Source: Flavimarina sp. Hel_I_48
Lineage (GTDB): Bacteria > Bacteroidota > Bacteroidia > Flavobacteriales > Flavobacteriaceae
Reading direction: 5' to 3'
Assembly (NCBI RefSeq): GCF_000733945.1
Contig: NZ_JPOL01000002.1
Location: 2,357,001 to 2,421,000 of the forward strand
DNA length: 64,000 nt
Position numbers and translations under genes: made by a program. This document shows positions 52,168-62,933 of this stretch, piece after piece. Positions within the stretch are counted from its first letter, which is position 1; the number at the start of each line of letters is the position of its first letter. The notes under the pieces were generated by a model. It saw only the letters and a program-made list of their open reading frames with translations. It was not told the origin of the DNA and did no database searches.

Positions 52168-53190
52168 ATGCTGCATATAAATATTAACGACTCAAACCCC
52201 TTCGTGGAATTTCTAGAAGCTTTTCAGAAAGTCTTGGGGGGAGAGCTCAAAATGTTTGATAATGAACAGCTTCTTTCAGTATTCAATAAGAAAGCCCAGG
52301 GCCATCTCAAGTGTGTTCCCTGTAATGGGGGCGTAGGGTTGATAGAATTTGATATTTCTTTTAAAGAGGATTTATGTTTAGATATCAATACCTCAGAGCT
52401 AAACTTTCTTTACTTTATTTATAGCCTCGACGGTCAATTCAAAGTGGAGTCCAGGGCAGATAACGATGATAAGATTTTTATTAAAAAGTTTGAGTCTGTG
52501 ATTATTAGTCTGGAACGCCCTAGCGGAAACCGTATATATTTTGAAGCCGGCCAGAAATTAAACCTCACTATTATTGCCCTAAATGGTCAGCTTTATAGGG
52601 AGAGGCACAAAATCACTATTAAGAACAAAGATCCTTTAAATGAACTTTTTGCCAGCGGAAAAGAGAACCCCATTGCTTTCTTGGGGAATTGCGATCTAAA
52701 GATCGCAGAATTTGTAAAAGAATTACAGGCGATTACGGCAGATGGGCTTATTAGAAAAATATTGATAGAGAATAAGATAAACGAAATTCTTGCATTACAC
52801 CTGCAGCATTTTCTTGATTATGGAAATTCAGAAAAGCTAATTGACCTTTCTAAAGGCGAACTTACCAAGGCAATGGATATTTCAGATTATATAAAGGAAC
52901 AACCGGTACAGCCACACAGTATAGATAGCCTCAGTGCAAAAAGCGGTTTATCACCTGCTAAACTGCAAAAATCTTTCAAATATCTTTACGGCTATACGGT
53001 CTCTGATTATGTGCGACACTTACGTCTTTTAAAGTCCGAAGATCTAATCAAAACAACAGATCTCAGCATTTCTGAAATTGTCTATGCCGTAGGCTTTAAT
53101 AGTAGAAGCTATTTTTCCAAGATCTTCAAGGAAAAGTATCAATACAGTCCTAAACAATATCAAAAACTTTTCAGGGTGACCACCGTATAA
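52168..53190 (+). CDS. AraC-family transcriptional regulator
   Basis: 340 residues from ATG 52168. N-terminal 235 residues form an uncharacterised sensing domain. The C-terminal AraC DNA-binding domain (about 240-335) has two helix-turn-helices: SIDSLSAKSGLSPAKLQKSF and ISEIVYAVGFNSRSYFSKIF, with SPKQYQKL at the end. No neighbour suggests an effector. A 12-codon frame (52149-52187) overlaps its start out of frame. Confidence 0.88.
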   Translation: MLHININDSNPFVEFLEAFQKVLGGELKMFDNEQLLSVFNKKAQGHLKCVPCNGGVGLIEFDISFKEDLCLDINTSELNFLYFIYSLDGQFKVESRADNDDKIFIKKFESVIISLERPSGNRIYFEAGQKLNLTIIALNGQLYRERHKITIKNKDPLNELFASGKENPIAFLGNCDLKIAEFVKELQAITADGLIRKILIENKINEILALHLQHFLDYGNSEKLIDLSKGELTKAMDISDYIKEQPVQPHSIDSLSAKSGLSPAKLQKSFKYLYGYTVSDYVRHLRLLKSEDLIKTTDLSISEIVYAVGFNSRSYFSKIFKEKYQYSPKQYQKLFRVTTV

Positions 53191-53424
53191 AATAGGGGTT
53201 TTAATGGCTATTGAGATTAAATTTGAAGTAGTTCCCTAATTCGGTAAGCAATAGATGCAACCCTATACTTTCCATTTTACCTAAATAGGCGGTTGTACAC
53301 TCCATAGTGAATAGTACTGCGGAATATCTTTTCTATCCTCGCATCCCCTTAAATTTATCGCGATTCATCATTTGCCACATTATTTTACCAAAAACGCAAG
53401 GCATTCCATAACTTAAAAAATGCG

Positions 53425-53432
53425 TAAATTTG
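53425..53432 (+). promoter_or_regulatory. -7 promoter motif of prfA
   Basis: TAAATTTG, 19 nt before the ATG at 53452. -33 not evident. Confidence 0.5.
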
Positions 53433-53451
53433 GATTCTATTTTAGATATAC

Positions 53452-54528
53452 ATGTTAGAGAAATTAAATATAGTAAAGCAACGTTTTGATGAAGTGAGTG
53501 ATTTGATCATCCAGCCAGATATCATCAGCGACCAGAAAAGATATATAGCCCTCAATAAGGAATATAAAGATTTAAGGGCGCTAATGGATGAGCGTGAAAA
53601 ATACCTTAAGCACAATCAGCGTATCGAGGAGGCAGATGAGATCATTAAAGACGGTGGTGATGATGAGATGGTAGAAATGGCGCGTATGCAACTCGAAGAA
53701 GCAAAAGGGGAAATCCCGAAGCTTGAAGAGAAAATTCGTATGATGCTCGTTCCTAAAGATCCTGAGGATAGCAAGAACGCGGTAATGGAAATACGTGCCG
53801 GTACCGGGGGCGACGAAGCCAGTATTTTTGCAGGTGACATCTACCGCATGTACATGAAATATTGTGAGAGCAAGGGCTGGAAAACCAGTACCATAGATTA
53901 CAGTGAGGGAACCAGCGGCGGTTTTAAGGAAATCCAGGTAGAAATTACTGGTGAAGAAGTTTACGGTACACTTAAATTTGAAGCGGGCGTGCACCGCGTG
54001 CAGCGTGTACCGCAGACAGAAACGCAGGGTCGTGTACATACAAGTGCTGCTACGGTAATGGTTTTTCCGGAGGCCGAAGAATTTGATGTGGAGATCGACC
54101 CCAAAGATGTGCGAATTGACTATTTCTGTTCTTCTGGTCCGGGTGGTCAGTCGGTAAACACGACTTATTCCGCAGTGCGTTTAACGCATACGCCCACAGG
54201 GCTTGTTGCGCAATGTCAGGATCAAAAATCCCAACATAAAAACAAAGAGAAAGCATTTAAGGTTTTACGTTCCAGATTATACGATATGGAACTTGCCAAA
54301 AGACAGGAAGAGGAGTCGGCCAAACGTGGATCTATGGTTACCAGTGGTGACCGTAGTGCAAAAATACGTACTTACAATTACCCACAGGGACGCGTTACAG
54401 ATCACCGTATCAACCTTACGCTTTACGATTTGTCAAATATTATAGATGGCGATGTGCAGCGTATTATTGACGAACTCCAACTGGTAAGCAACACCGAAAA
54501 ATTAAAAGAAACAGGGGAAACCTTCTAA
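53452..54528 (+). CDS. prfA: Peptide chain release factor 1
   Basis: Ends translation at UAA and UAG. 358 residues. The stop-codon recognition motif reads PQT ([13 protein letters not shown]) where E. coli has PAT, fitting the RF1 PxT pattern. The peptidyl-tRNA hydrolysis motif is [25 protein letters not shown] is conserved upstream. Full length, so no frameshift as in prfB. Confidence 0.97.
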   Translation: MLEKLNIVKQRFDEVSDLIIQPDIISDQKRYIALNKEYKDLRALMDEREKYLKHNQRIEEADEIIKDGGDDEMVEMARMQLEEAKGEIPKLEEKIRMMLVPKDPEDSKNAVMEIRAGTGGDEASIFAGDIYRMYMKYCESKGWKTSTIDYSEGTSGGFKEIQVEITGEEVYGTLKFEAGVHRVQRVPQTETQGRVHTSAATVMVFPEAEEFDVEIDPKDVRIDYFCSSGPGGQSVNTTYSAVRLTHTPTGLVAQCQDQKSQHKNKEKAFKVLRSRLYDMELAKRQEEESAKRGSMVTSGDRSAKIRTYNYPQGRVTDHRINLTLYDLSNIIDGDVQRIIDELQLVSNTEKLKETGETF

Positions 54529-54565
54529 AAATCGGTCGTTTTTGACCAATAAATGACCATTTTTC

Positions 54566-55390
54566 GTGAAAATTGATGACCTTATCCAACAAATTCAGCT
54601 GAAAAAATCCTTTCTATGTATTGGTTTAGACACAGATCTGGATAAAATTCCGAAGCATTTAAAAGACGGCGAAGACGCACTTTTTCAGTTTAATAAAGCT
54701 ATTATTGATGCCACACACCATCTGGCTGTTGCGTACAAACCCAATATAGCATTCTATGAAGCCTACGGTCTTCAGGGCTGGGAGGCACTCAAAAAAACCA
54801 TTGAATATCTTAATGAAAATCACCCGGAAATTTTTACGATCGCTGATGCGAAGCGCGGCGATATAGGGAATACTTCTACACGTTACGCAAAGGCGTTCTT
54901 TGAAGATCTCGCGTTTGACTCCGTAACCGTGGCGCCTTATATGGGCAGCGATTCCGTTGAGCCTTTTCTGGCTTTTGAAAACAAGCATACGATTATGCTC
55001 GCACTTACCTCAAACCCTGGGGCGTTTGATTTTCAAACGAAAGAAATGGAGGGGGAAGAATTGTATAAAAAGGTTTTAAAGACTTCAAAAACCTGGAAAA
55101 ACACTCAAAATCTTATGTACGTCGTGGGCGCTACAAAGGCTGAATATTTTGCTGAAATCCGAAAAATAATACCAAATTCTTTTTTGCTTGTACCGGGAAT
55201 TGGGGCCCAGGGCGGAAACCTACAGGAGGTTTGTAAATTTGGAATGAACGAGAACGTGGGGCTCCTGGTAAATTCATCCCGCGGAATTATCTATGCTTCA
55301 GCCGAAAAGGATTTTGCAGAAGCCGCCGCCATAGAAGCTGAAAAAGTACAGCAGGAAATGGCTCAAATCCTATCAAAAAGGGGTATTTAA
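54566..55390 (+). CDS. pyrF: Orotidine 5'-phosphate decarboxylase
   Basis: Last step of UMP synthesis. 274 residues from GTG 54566, the length of the longer OMPdecase group 2. Active-site motif [19 protein letters not shown], with Lys and Asp residues of the catalytic DxKxxD array; [12 protein letters not shown] at the N-terminus and [10 protein letters not shown] near the end. Follows prfA by 37 bp. Confidence 0.95.
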   Translation: MKIDDLIQQIQLKKSFLCIGLDTDLDKIPKHLKDGEDALFQFNKAIIDATHHLAVAYKPNIAFYEAYGLQGWEALKKTIEYLNENHPEIFTIADAKRGDIGNTSTRYAKAFFEDLAFDSVTVAPYMGSDSVEPFLAFENKHTIMLALTSNPGAFDFQTKEMEGEELYKKVLKTSKTWKNTQNLMYVVGATKAEYFAEIRKIIPNSFLLVPGIGAQGGNLQEVCKFGMNENVGLLVNSSRGIIYASAEKDFAEAAAIEAEKVQQEMAQILSKRGI

Positions 55391-55468
55391 AGACTGTTTT
55401 TCGACCTTTTTAGCGGTTTTTTATCCAGTTATAAAGCCTTAGTTTAGTTTTATCCAAAATCTGTTTTG

Positions 55469-56287
55469 ATGGAATATAAAGATCAGTTGGGCAGAACGTT
55501 GAAGTTGGATAGCACTCCCAGAAAGATCGTTTGCCTTGTTCCTAGCCTTAGTGAATTACTTGTAGATCTTGGTTTGGAAAATACGTTGGTAGGAGTCACC
55601 AAATTTTGTGTCCACCCAGAGCACCTGCGTGCAGAAAAAACAGTCGTAGGAGGCACAAAAACGGTTCATTTTGACCGAATAATGGATCTAAAACCAGAAA
55701 TTATCCTCTGTAACAAGGAAGAGAATACACAGGAAATTGTATCAGAATGTGATAAAATTGCCCCAACGCATGTTTCCGACCTTAAAAATCTAGAAGATGT
55801 TTATGCGCTGATTATTCAATATGGAAAACTATTTGACGTGCTTGAAAAGTCCCAAATATTGATAGAAAATATAAAGCAAAAAGCGCTCAATTTTCAAGGG
55901 AATTTATCAAATACAGTACGTTTAAAGACCGCGTATCTGATATGGAAAAATCCCTATATGGTTGCCGGAAACGATACTTTTATTGACTTTCTTCTGGAGA
56001 TCAACGGTTTTACTAACATCTTTGCTCAAAAACAAAGCAGATATCCCGAAATTGAACCACAAGAGTTAAAGGAAGCCGATCTGGTTTTGCTTTCTTCAGA
56101 ACCTTTTCCTTTTAAGCAAAAACATATTGACCTATTGAAAGCACATACTTCTGCCAGGATTATGCTGGTGGATGGGGAGTATTTCAGCTGGTACGGCAGC
56201 CGTCTGCTGGGCGCATTTGCGTATTTTGAAAAACTACAAAACCTAATCAAAACCGACTCTTCATCTAAAGGATTGCAATCCCATTAG
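55469..56287 (+). CDS. BtuF-like metal-chelate (probably cobalamin) binding protein
   Basis: 272 residues from ATG 55469. Helical-backbone metal receptor fold of the BtuF type: KIVCLVPSLSELLVDLGL, GVTKFCVHPE, LKPEIILCNKEEN and NPYMVAGNDTFIDFLLEING. No signal peptide or lipobox is visible, unusual for an ABC transporter binding protein, and no permease is adjacent. Possibly cytosolic or from a downstream-shifted start. icmF, a B12 enzyme, lies 2 kb away. Convergent overlap of 4 bp with the PfkB gene. Confidence 0.75.
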   Translation: MEYKDQLGRTLKLDSTPRKIVCLVPSLSELLVDLGLENTLVGVTKFCVHPEHLRAEKTVVGGTKTVHFDRIMDLKPEIILCNKEENTQEIVSECDKIAPTHVSDLKNLEDVYALIIQYGKLFDVLEKSQILIENIKQKALNFQGNLSNTVRLKTAYLIWKNPYMVAGNDTFIDFLLEINGFTNIFAQKQSRYPEIEPQELKEADLVLLSSEPFPFKQKHIDLLKAHTSARIMLVDGEYFSWYGSRLLGAFAYFEKLQNLIKTDSSSKGLQSH

Positions 56288-57267
56288 ACCGTATCGTAAG
56301 TTTTTTTTCTGATTGTTTCGGTTTCTTCTGCATTTTTAAATACATCCCAGTCCTTGCCCTGCGTACGTCGTGCCCCCAGAATATTAGCAAATTGACCTGC
56401 TTTTATGGCATCATTGTAGCGCGCAAAACCATAGGCAAGTCCGCCGGCAAAAGAATCGCCACAACCTGTAGTGTCCACGACCATCCCCACGGGAACAGAA
56501 GCGATCCATTCTTTTACGGTTTCACCATTTTTACGTTGGTAGAGAATACACCCACGGGAATCCATAGTGATATAAAAATAAGAGACGCCTTGATCCAGAA
56601 CATGCTCAGCAAGTTCTTCAAGGTGATCTGTATGATTTTCATCATAAATAGATGGGATCTCATGATCATATTCCCTGGAAAACCACATGCACTGCGATTC
56701 TTCCAGGTTCATCTTTAATACATCAATATAGGGAAGCCACTCATCACGATCTACCCAAAATTTGCGATGTCTTTTTCCGGTTACGTCCATGGCAGTCGTG
56801 GCGCCATGAGCGTCAAAAACGATAATGCCTTCACTTTTTTCTTTAATGGTACGCAGCGTGCTCAACGATATTTCAAAATCTGTTATGGGAACAAACACAA
56901 ACGCATCAGCATCTAAATGTTCCTTTATATGTTTCGGTAAAATAGGGTTCATGCAGGCGAGCTGCTTTTCCTCTCGGTTGTTTTGATCCTTAAAATCCAG
57001 CATAATCACCGTGCCCCGGTCTTCTAACGTGTTTATTCCGGAAAGATCGATGTTTTCCCATGGCTTAAATTCAGAAGCTATTCCGTCGAGATCTTTTTTA
57101 TGGATATTGGTCACGGGAGCAACCACGCCCTTGCCATCTAATAGTTTTGCCAGGGCGATTACGGGATGGGTTACGCAACCGTAACGCATGATAATATCAT
57201 TCGTATAGGTAGAAATGGTATCGCGCGGTATAGGGCCGGCTACGACTATTTTTAACTGATTTGCCAT
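56284..57267 (-). CDS. PfkB-family carbohydrate kinase
   Basis: 327 residues, ribokinase fold. C-terminal PfkB signature VVDTTGCGDSFAGGLAYGF with the catalytic Asp in GCGD; the N-terminal VAGPIPRDT replaces the usual GG motif. FVFVPITDFE and LKMNLEESQCMWF are nucleotide/substrate-side segments. Substrate could be a sugar or a nucleoside. 9 bp after the DUF4197 gene on the minus strand, so cotranscribed. Confidence 0.88.
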   Translation of the reverse strand: MANQLKIVVAGPIPRDTISTYTNDIIMRYGCVTHPVIALAKLLDGKGVVAPVTNIHKKDLDGIASEFKPWENIDLSGINTLEDRGTVIMLDFKDQNNREEKQLACMNPILPKHIKEHLDADAFVFVPITDFEISLSTLRTIKEKSEGIIVFDAHGATTAMDVTGKRHRKFWVDRDEWLPYIDVLKMNLEESQCMWFSREYDHEIPSIYDENHTDHLEELAEHVLDQGVSYFYITMDSRGCILYQRKNGETVKEWIASVPVGMVVDTTGCGDSFAGGLAYGFARYNDAIKAGQFANILGARRTQGKDWDVFKNAEETETIRKKTYDTV

Positions 57268-57276
57268 ATAGTAAAT

Positions 57277-57978
57277 TTAATCTTGCAATGCGAAAACACG
57301 CTGCAATACGGTGGTTGTACGGGCGACGGTAGAGGTGCGGATGTCTTTTTCTTCTACGGCGATCATATTGAAAACCCCATCTAACGCTTCTTTTGTAACA
57401 TAATCTATCAAATCTGGATTCACATTTGTGGTCAATGGTACATTATTGTAGCGTGTGATAAGGTCGCTCCATATTTTTGCCGCTCCCACTTTTTCAAAAG
57501 AAGATTTTATAGTTGGGTTGAATTTTGCGTATAGCTGCTCTCTCGTACGCTCTTCAAGATAATTTGTGGCACTACGGTCCCCACCCAGAAGAATATTTCG
57601 GGCATCTGTAAAGGTTATGTCTTTTACGGCGGCCACAAATATAGGTGTTGCCTGTCCCACAGCATCTGTGGCAGCACTATTGAGTGCTTTGATCCCCTCG
57701 TCAGCAAGACTTCCCAAACCTATGGTGCGCAAGGTTTTATCCACTTTTTGTAACTCTGGCGGTAAAAGGATCCGTGCAAGTTCGTTGTTGTAAAATCCGT
57801 TTTGTTCCGTGAGTTTATTTACTTGTTCTTCAATACCTTTATCAAGTGCCTGGCGCAGGCCAGTTGCAATAAGTTGATTGTCAACGCCTATTTGTGGCAT
57901 ACCGCCAACTACGCTCTGTAATTCGGCACAGCCGTAAAGGGTAAATACTAAAAGAATCGCGAGTATTTTTTTCATCAT
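57277..57978 (-). CDS. DUF4197 lipoprotein
   Basis: 233 residues (start 57978, or the second Met at 57975). Lipobox LYGC (MKKILAILLVFTLYGC). The mature part is helical: GLRQALDKGIEEQVNKL, YNNELARILLPPELQKV, FTDARNILLGGDRSATNYLE, and VTKEALDGVFNMIAVEEKDI near the C-terminus, characteristic of DUF4197. Function unknown; found at the envelope of many Gram-negative bacteria. Confidence 0.88.
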   Translation of the reverse strand: MMKKILAILLVFTLYGCAELQSVVGGMPQIGVDNQLIATGLRQALDKGIEEQVNKLTEQNGFYNNELARILLPPELQKVDKTLRTIGLGSLADEGIKALNSAATDAVGQATPIFVAAVKDITFTDARNILLGGDRSATNYLEERTREQLYAKFNPTIKSSFEKVGAAKIWSDLITRYNNVPLTTNVNPDLIDYVTKEALDGVFNMIAVEEKDIRTSTVARTTTVLQRVFALQD

Positions 57979-57992
57979 AATGGTGCTTCTTT

Positions 57993-58000
57993 CAAATATA
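57993..58000 (-). promoter_or_regulatory. -7 promoter motif of the DUF4197-pfkB pair
   Basis: TATATTTG on the minus strand, 14 nt before the ATG at 57978. -33 not evident. Confidence 0.55.
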
Positions 58001-58208
58001 CTAAATTACAGAGGCTTTCTGAACTATTTTAAAGTGTAGTTACGACCTGATATAAGGTGTTTATAGATCACTAAAATTATGATCCTGAAATTGATCAGTC
58101 TGTGAAATTTAAATAGGTATTTAATGAGTAATCGAAAATAATTAAAAAAATAGTGGTTTGCTTGTTAAATCCGTAAATTAGCAACCATATAACGAAGAAA
58201 TATTACGA

Positions 58209-61200
58209 ATGGAACAACCAAAGCCTTATAAGCCAAAACATAAAGTACGTATTGTAACCGCGGCATCCCTTTTTGATGGGCACGATGCGGCGATAAACAT
58301 TATGCGCCGTATTATACAGTCTACCGGTGTGGAGGTTATCCATTTGGGTCACGATAGAAGTGTGGAAGAGGTGGTGAATACCGCCATTCAGGAAGATGTG
58401 AACGCTATCGCAATGACCAGCTATCAAGGTGGTCATACCGAATATTTCAAATACATGTATGATCTCCTTAAGGAAAATGGAGCGGAGCATATCAAGATTT
58501 TTGGTGGCGGTGGCGGTGTAATCCTTCCAGAGGAGATCAAAGAATTACAGGATTACGGCATTACCCGTATTTATTCGCCAGATGATGGCCGGGAACTGGG
58601 TTTACAGGGAATGATCAATGATTTGGTAGAACGAGCAGATATAATCCCCCCGGCCCCCGAAGGGGAAGCGCTCCCTCAGGCATTGAAAAGGAAAGATGTA
58701 AATACCATTGCACGTTTGATTTCTTTGGCAGAAAACAACCATGAGGAGTTCGTCCGGGTATTCCCCCCTTCGGGGGGCAAGGGGGGAACCCCGGTTCTGG
58801 GAATTACCGGTACCGGTGGTTCGGGTAAATCTTCGCTCGTAGATGAGTTGGTACGCCGTTTTTTATCTGATTTTGAAGATAAAACCATTGGGATTATCTC
58901 GGTTGATCCTTCAAAACGCAAAACTGGTGGCGCGTTATTAGGGGATCGCATTCGTATGAATGCCATTAATTCACCGCGTGTTTACATGCGCTCGCTCGCT
59001 ACGCGTCAATCCAATCTGGCATTGTCAAAATATGTGCAGGAAGCCGTTGAGGTTTTAAAAGCCGCAGCATATGATCTGATTATTCTGGAAACTTCTGGAA
59101 TAGGCCAGAGCGATACCGAAATACTGGATCATTCTGATATTTCGCTTTATGTAATGACACCAGAATTTGGTGCCGCTACCCAACTCGAAAAGATCGATAT
59201 GCTTGATTTTGCCGATCTTGTGGCGATAAATAAGTTTGATAAACGGGGCGCGCTGGATGCCCTGCGCGATGTCAAAAAACAATACCAGAGAAACCATGGA
59301 CTCTGGCATTCTGATCCCGAAAAACTTCCGGTTTACGGTACGATTGCTTCCCAGTTCAATGATCCTGGGATGAATACCTTGTACCAGAAAATAATGGGCG
59401 CTCTAGCAGAAAAAACCGATGCTGGTTTGATAAGTACCTATGAGATTTCCGAAGAAATGTCTGAGAAGATTTACGTGATCCCGCCGGCACGCGTACGCTA
59501 TTTGTCTGAAATCGCCGAAAGTAATCGTGGTTATGACCAGACCGTAGCAGCGCAGGTAGAAGTCGCACAGAAACTCTATGGTATTTATAAGACGATAGAA
59601 TCAATAACGAACACTTCAATAGGCCTTACCAAAAATGGCCTGGAAGAAGAGGTGATCCTGAACGATGTTCAGGAGGACACTGATAAACAGTTGGTAGATT
59701 TGCTTATCGCCCAGTTCAATAAAACCAAAATGGATTTTGATCCTTACCATTGGGAAGAGATACTTAACTGGGACAACACGGTAAAAAAATATCAGGACCC
59801 CGTTTATTCCTTTAAGGTACGCGATAAGGAAATCAAGATCGACACGCATACCGAGTCGCTTTCCCATACGCAGATCCCAAAAGTTGCCCTGCCTAAATAT
59901 AAAGCCTGGGGCGACCTGCTGCAATGGATCTTGCAGGAAAATGTACCTGGCGAATTCCCATATACTGCGGGGCTGTACCCTTTCAAACGTCAGGGTGAGG
60001 ATCCCACGCGTATGTTTGCCGGTGAAGGTGGGCCAGAACGAACCAACCGCAGGTTTCATTATGTAAGTCTGGGGCTGCCCGCAAAACGGCTTTCCACCGC
60101 ATTTGATTCCGTTACTTTATATGGTAATGATCCTGACGCGCGCCCTGATATTTATGGGAAGATAGGTAATGCCGGTGTTTCTATATGTTGTCTTGACGAT
60201 GCTAAAAAGCTCTATTCTGGCTTTGATCTCGCCCATGCGATGACTTCCGTAAGTATGACCATTAACGGTCCCGCGCCTATGTTGCTGGGCTTTTTTATGA
60301 ATGCCGCTATAGATCAGCAATGTGAAAAATATATAAAGGAAAATAATCTTGAGGCCGAAGTTGAGAACAAAATAAAGAAGATTTATCAGGAAGGCGGACT
60401 GGAACGTCCACAATACCGCGGCGAGCTTCCGGAAGGAAATGATGGTTTAGGTTTAATGTTGCTGGGTGTTACCGGTGATCGCGTTTTGCCAGAAGATGTT
60501 TACCATAATATAAAAACAGAAACCATGGCCGTGGTTCGCGGTACCGTTCAGGCAGATATTTTAAAAGAAGACCAGGCGCAGAATACCTGTATTTTTTCTA
60601 CGGAATTTGCCCTGCGGTTGATGGGCGATGTGCAGGAATATTTTATTGAGAAGAAGGTGCGCAATTTTTATTCGGTTTCCATTTCTGGATATCATATTGC
60701 CGAAGCGGGAGCGAATCCCATTACACAGCTGGCACTTACCCTGGCAAACGGTTTTACATATGTAGAATATTACCTGAGCAGGGGGATGGATATCAATAAA
60801 TTTGGGCCCAACCTTTCCTTCTTTTTTTCCAACGGAATCGACCCGGAATATGCCGTTATTGGCCGCGTTTCCCGTAAAATTTGGTCAAAAGCGCTAAAAT
60901 TGAAATACGGTGCTAATGCCCGTGCACAAATGTTGAAATACCATATACAGACTTCGGGTCGTTCCCTGCATGCACAGGAAATTGATTTTAACGATATCAG
61001 GACCACGTTGCAGGCGCTTTATGCCATTTACGACAACTGTAATTCACTCCATACCAATGCGTATGATGAGGCGATCACAACGCCTACGGAAGAATCTGTG
61101 CGCCGGGCGATGGCCATTCAATTGATCATCAACAAAGAACTGGGACTTGCAAAAAACGAAAATCCCATACAGGGTTCTTTCATTATCGAAGAACTCACAG

Positions 61201-61637
61201 ATCTGGTCGAAGCAGCCGTTTTAACCGAATTTGACCGCATCACCGAACGCGGCGGGGTGCTGGGCGCTATGGAGACCATGTACCAGCGCAGCAAAATTCA
61301 GGAAGAAAGCCTGTATTATGAAACGCTTAAGCACAACGGTGATTTTCCTATCATAGGTGTAAATACCTTTTTGAGCAGTAAAGGTTCGCCCACCGTAACA
61401 CCTGGCGAAGTCATCCGCGCTACGGAAGAGGAAAAACAATTTCAGATCACCACGCTTGAAAAGCTGCATATAACCTATGAAGACAGCGCTGAGGAAGCTT
61501 TACAAAAAGTGAAAAATGCGGCCGTTCATAATGAGAATATTTTTGGTGAATTGATGGAAGCGACCAAAGTCTGCTCCTTAGGCCAGATCACCGAGGCCTT
61601 GTTTGAAGTTGGTGGACAGTATAGGAGGAATATGTAA
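58209..61637 (+). CDS. icmF: IcmF, fused isobutyryl/methylmalonyl-type CoA mutase with G-protein chaperone
   Basis: B12-dependent carbon-skeleton mutase with its chaperone in one chain, 1142 residues. N-terminal B12-binding domain (about 11-140): DGHDAA with the cobalt-ligand H25, SYQGGH and FGGGGGVI. MeaB-like GTPase domain with Walker [13 protein letters not shown] (198-209), then the TIM-barrel mutase from about 565 ([42 protein letters not shown]). Domain order B12-G-mutase is diagnostic of IcmF. Isobutyryl-, pivalyl- or methylmalonyl-CoA as substrate cannot be decided safely. Two copies of a dispersed palindrome lie in frame at residues 146-153 and 185-195. Confidence 0.92.
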   Translation: MEQPKPYKPKHKVRIVTAASLFDGHDAAINIMRRIIQSTGVEVIHLGHDRSVEEVVNTAIQEDVNAIAMTSYQGGHTEYFKYMYDLLKENGAEHIKIFGGGGGVILPEEIKELQDYGITRIYSPDDGRELGLQGMINDLVERADIIPPAPEGEALPQALKRKDVNTIARLISLAENNHEEFVRVFPPSGGKGGTPVLGITGTGGSGKSSLVDELVRRFLSDFEDKTIGIISVDPSKRKTGGALLGDRIRMNAINSPRVYMRSLATRQSNLALSKYVQEAVEVLKAAAYDLIILETSGIGQSDTEILDHSDISLYVMTPEFGAATQLEKIDMLDFADLVAINKFDKRGALDALRDVKKQYQRNHGLWHSDPEKLPVYGTIASQFNDPGMNTLYQKIMGALAEKTDAGLISTYEISEEMSEKIYVIPPARVRYLSEIAESNRGYDQTVAAQVEVAQKLYGIYKTIESITNTSIGLTKNGLEEEVILNDVQEDTDKQLVDLLIAQFNKTKMDFDPYHWEEILNWDNTVKKYQDPVYSFKVRDKEIKIDTHTESLSHTQIPKVALPKYKAWGDLLQWILQENVPGEFPYTAGLYPFKRQGEDPTRMFAGEGGPERTNRRFHYVSLGLPAKRLSTAFDSVTLYGNDPDARPDIYGKIGNAGVSICCLDDAKKLYSGFDLAHAMTSVSMTINGPAPMLLGFFMNAAIDQQCEKYIKENNLEAEVENKIKKIYQEGGLERPQYRGELPEGNDGLGLMLLGVTGDRVLPEDVYHNIKTETMAVVRGTVQADILKEDQAQNTCIFSTEFALRLMGDVQEYFIEKKVRNFYSVSISGYHIAEAGANPITQLALTLANGFTYVEYYLSRGMDINKFGPNLSFFFSNGIDPEYAVIGRVSRKIWSKALKLKYGANARAQMLKYHIQTSGRSLHAQEIDFNDIRTTLQALYAIYDNCNSLHTNAYDEAITTPTEESVRRAMAIQLIINKELGLAKNENPIQGSFIIEELTDLVEAAVLTEFDRITERGGVLGAMETMYQRSKIQEESLYYETLKHNGDFPIIGVNTFLSSKGSPTVTPGEVIRATEEEKQFQITTLEKLHITYEDSAEEALQKVKNAAVHNENIFGELMEATKVCSLGQITEALFEVGGQYRRNM
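58644..58667. repeat. Dispersed palindrome inside icmF, forward copy
   Basis: ATCCCCCCGGCCCCC then GAAGGGGAA, the family seen at 6820, 41484 and 42815, here translated as IPPAPEGE in the linker after the B12 domain. Confidence 0.7.
58761..58788. repeat. Dispersed palindrome inside icmF, inverted copy
   Basis: TTCCCCCCTTCGGGG then GGCAAGGGGGGAA, the reverse orientation of the family, translated as [10 protein letters not shown] just before the GTPase Walker A. Confidence 0.7.
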
Positions 61638-61894
61638 GCAGAAGGTTCATTATTCTATTTTCCGAGAAATAAAAAGGTGTATTTAGCATAAAATAGTAGG
61701 TTTTTTGACCCATTTTCTGAGCTAAAATGCCAGATATCGTATCGATTTACAGCTTTATTTTAATTGTTCTATAAAGTTGGTCTTTGCTATTCCAGTGGTA
61801 AGTAGCCTATAATTTTGCAGGGTTAAGGTTTTTGTAAAGTATTGTATTTGATAGGAAAATTCAGTTAAATTGGTGCCTACCAAGACTTTAAAAA

Positions 61895-62806
61895 ATGAAA
61901 AAATTCATACTATTTATATTTATAACGTTTTTTTTTCTTGCCTGTAAAAACGATAATACGGATTGTTGTGTAATGCCCAATGAATTACCCAATGTAGACG
62001 GACTGGCTATTTCGCAGAGCGAAAACAGTTTTGATAATACCTATAATGCTATACGCTCTGCATTGCAAAACAATGATGCCATAGGAATTGTTGCTGAAGT
62101 TGATCACGAAGCTAACGCTGAATCCGTTGATCTGGAGCTTGGTCATAGCAAAGTAATACTTTTCGGTAATCCCAATCTGGGAACGCCTCTAATGCAGGAA
62201 AATCAGTTGGCCGGGCTGGATCTTCCTCAAAAAATACTGGTTTACGAAAAAAATGGGAATGTTTTTGCCGCTTATAATAGCACGGGCTATCTATCTAATC
62301 GCTACAACCTGACTGCAATGACCCTGGAGCAAATTGAAATAGCGCTGAGCGATCTGGTCACAAATGCAACGAATGTTGTACCCACAATTCCAGGAGATGA
62401 TACTGTTGATTTTCAAGAAGGGGTAGTTACGGTAGATAGCAATAAACCCTTTAGCGCAACTTATGATGCGTTAAGATCTGCGATTGCTGACAATAGCAAT
62501 CTGAAAATTATTGCTGAACTTGATCATCAGGAGAATGGCACGTCTGTGGGTAAAACGATTCGCCCCACACGGTTGATTGTTTTTGGAAATCCCAGGTCAG
62601 GTACGCCCCTTATGCAAAACAAACGTAGCATCGCTATAGATCTCCCTCAGAAAATGCTGGTTTGGCAAGATGATGCAGGAATCACCCATATTTCGTACAA
62701 TGACCCAGATTATTTGGCCAGCAGGCACGCTATTGATGGAAATACCGAGATTTTAAAAACTATTTCAGATGCGCTCAGCAACCTTAGCGAAGCAGGAGCA
62801 AAATAG
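61895..62806 (+). CDS. Lipoprotein with two DUF302 domains
   Basis: 303 residues. Lipobox FFLAC (MKKFILFIFITFFFLAC). Two tandem DUF302 domains, about 40-155 and 175-300. Each contains a NTYNAIRSAL/ATYDALRSAI helix, (G/K)I(V/I)AE(V/L)DH, a V/IxFGNPxxGTPLMQ strand and LDLPQKxLV. The duplication is obvious by eye. DUF302 proteins bind small ligands or metals in some structures; the role here is unknown. Ends before a strong terminator. Confidence 0.88.
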   Translation: MKKFILFIFITFFFLACKNDNTDCCVMPNELPNVDGLAISQSENSFDNTYNAIRSALQNNDAIGIVAEVDHEANAESVDLELGHSKVILFGNPNLGTPLMQENQLAGLDLPQKILVYEKNGNVFAAYNSTGYLSNRYNLTAMTLEQIEIALSDLVTNATNVVPTIPGDDTVDFQEGVVTVDSNKPFSATYDALRSAIADNSNLKIIAELDHQENGTSVGKTIRPTRLIVFGNPRSGTPLMQNKRSIAIDLPQKMLVWQDDAGITHISYNDPDYLASRHAIDGNTEILKTISDALSNLSEAGAK

Positions 62807-62830
62807 AAAAATAAAATCAGCCTTTTAAAC

Positions 62831-62864
62831 AAAAAGCCTTCCCTTTACGGAAGGCTTTTGTTTG
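62831..62864. terminator. Terminator of the DUF302 lipoprotein gene
   Basis: AAAAGCCTTCC (62832-62842) pairs with GGAAGGCTTTT (62849-62859), 6-nt loop, followed by GTTTGG. Symmetric enough to act on both strands. Confidence 0.85.
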
Positions 62865-62933
62865 GAATAAAACAATTATTTGGGATAATAAAGGGTAGAA
62901 AACATCTTTTTTACACCAAAAATCACCCCTATT

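Noticed and set aside
52149..52187. 12-codon frame overlapping the AraC regulator start as a leader peptide
   Set aside because: No amino acid run, no terminator or alternative hairpins around it.
57979..58208. Cobalamin riboswitch upstream of icmF
   Set aside because: Looked for a B12-box-like GC-rich core; the region is AT-rich and without such structure.
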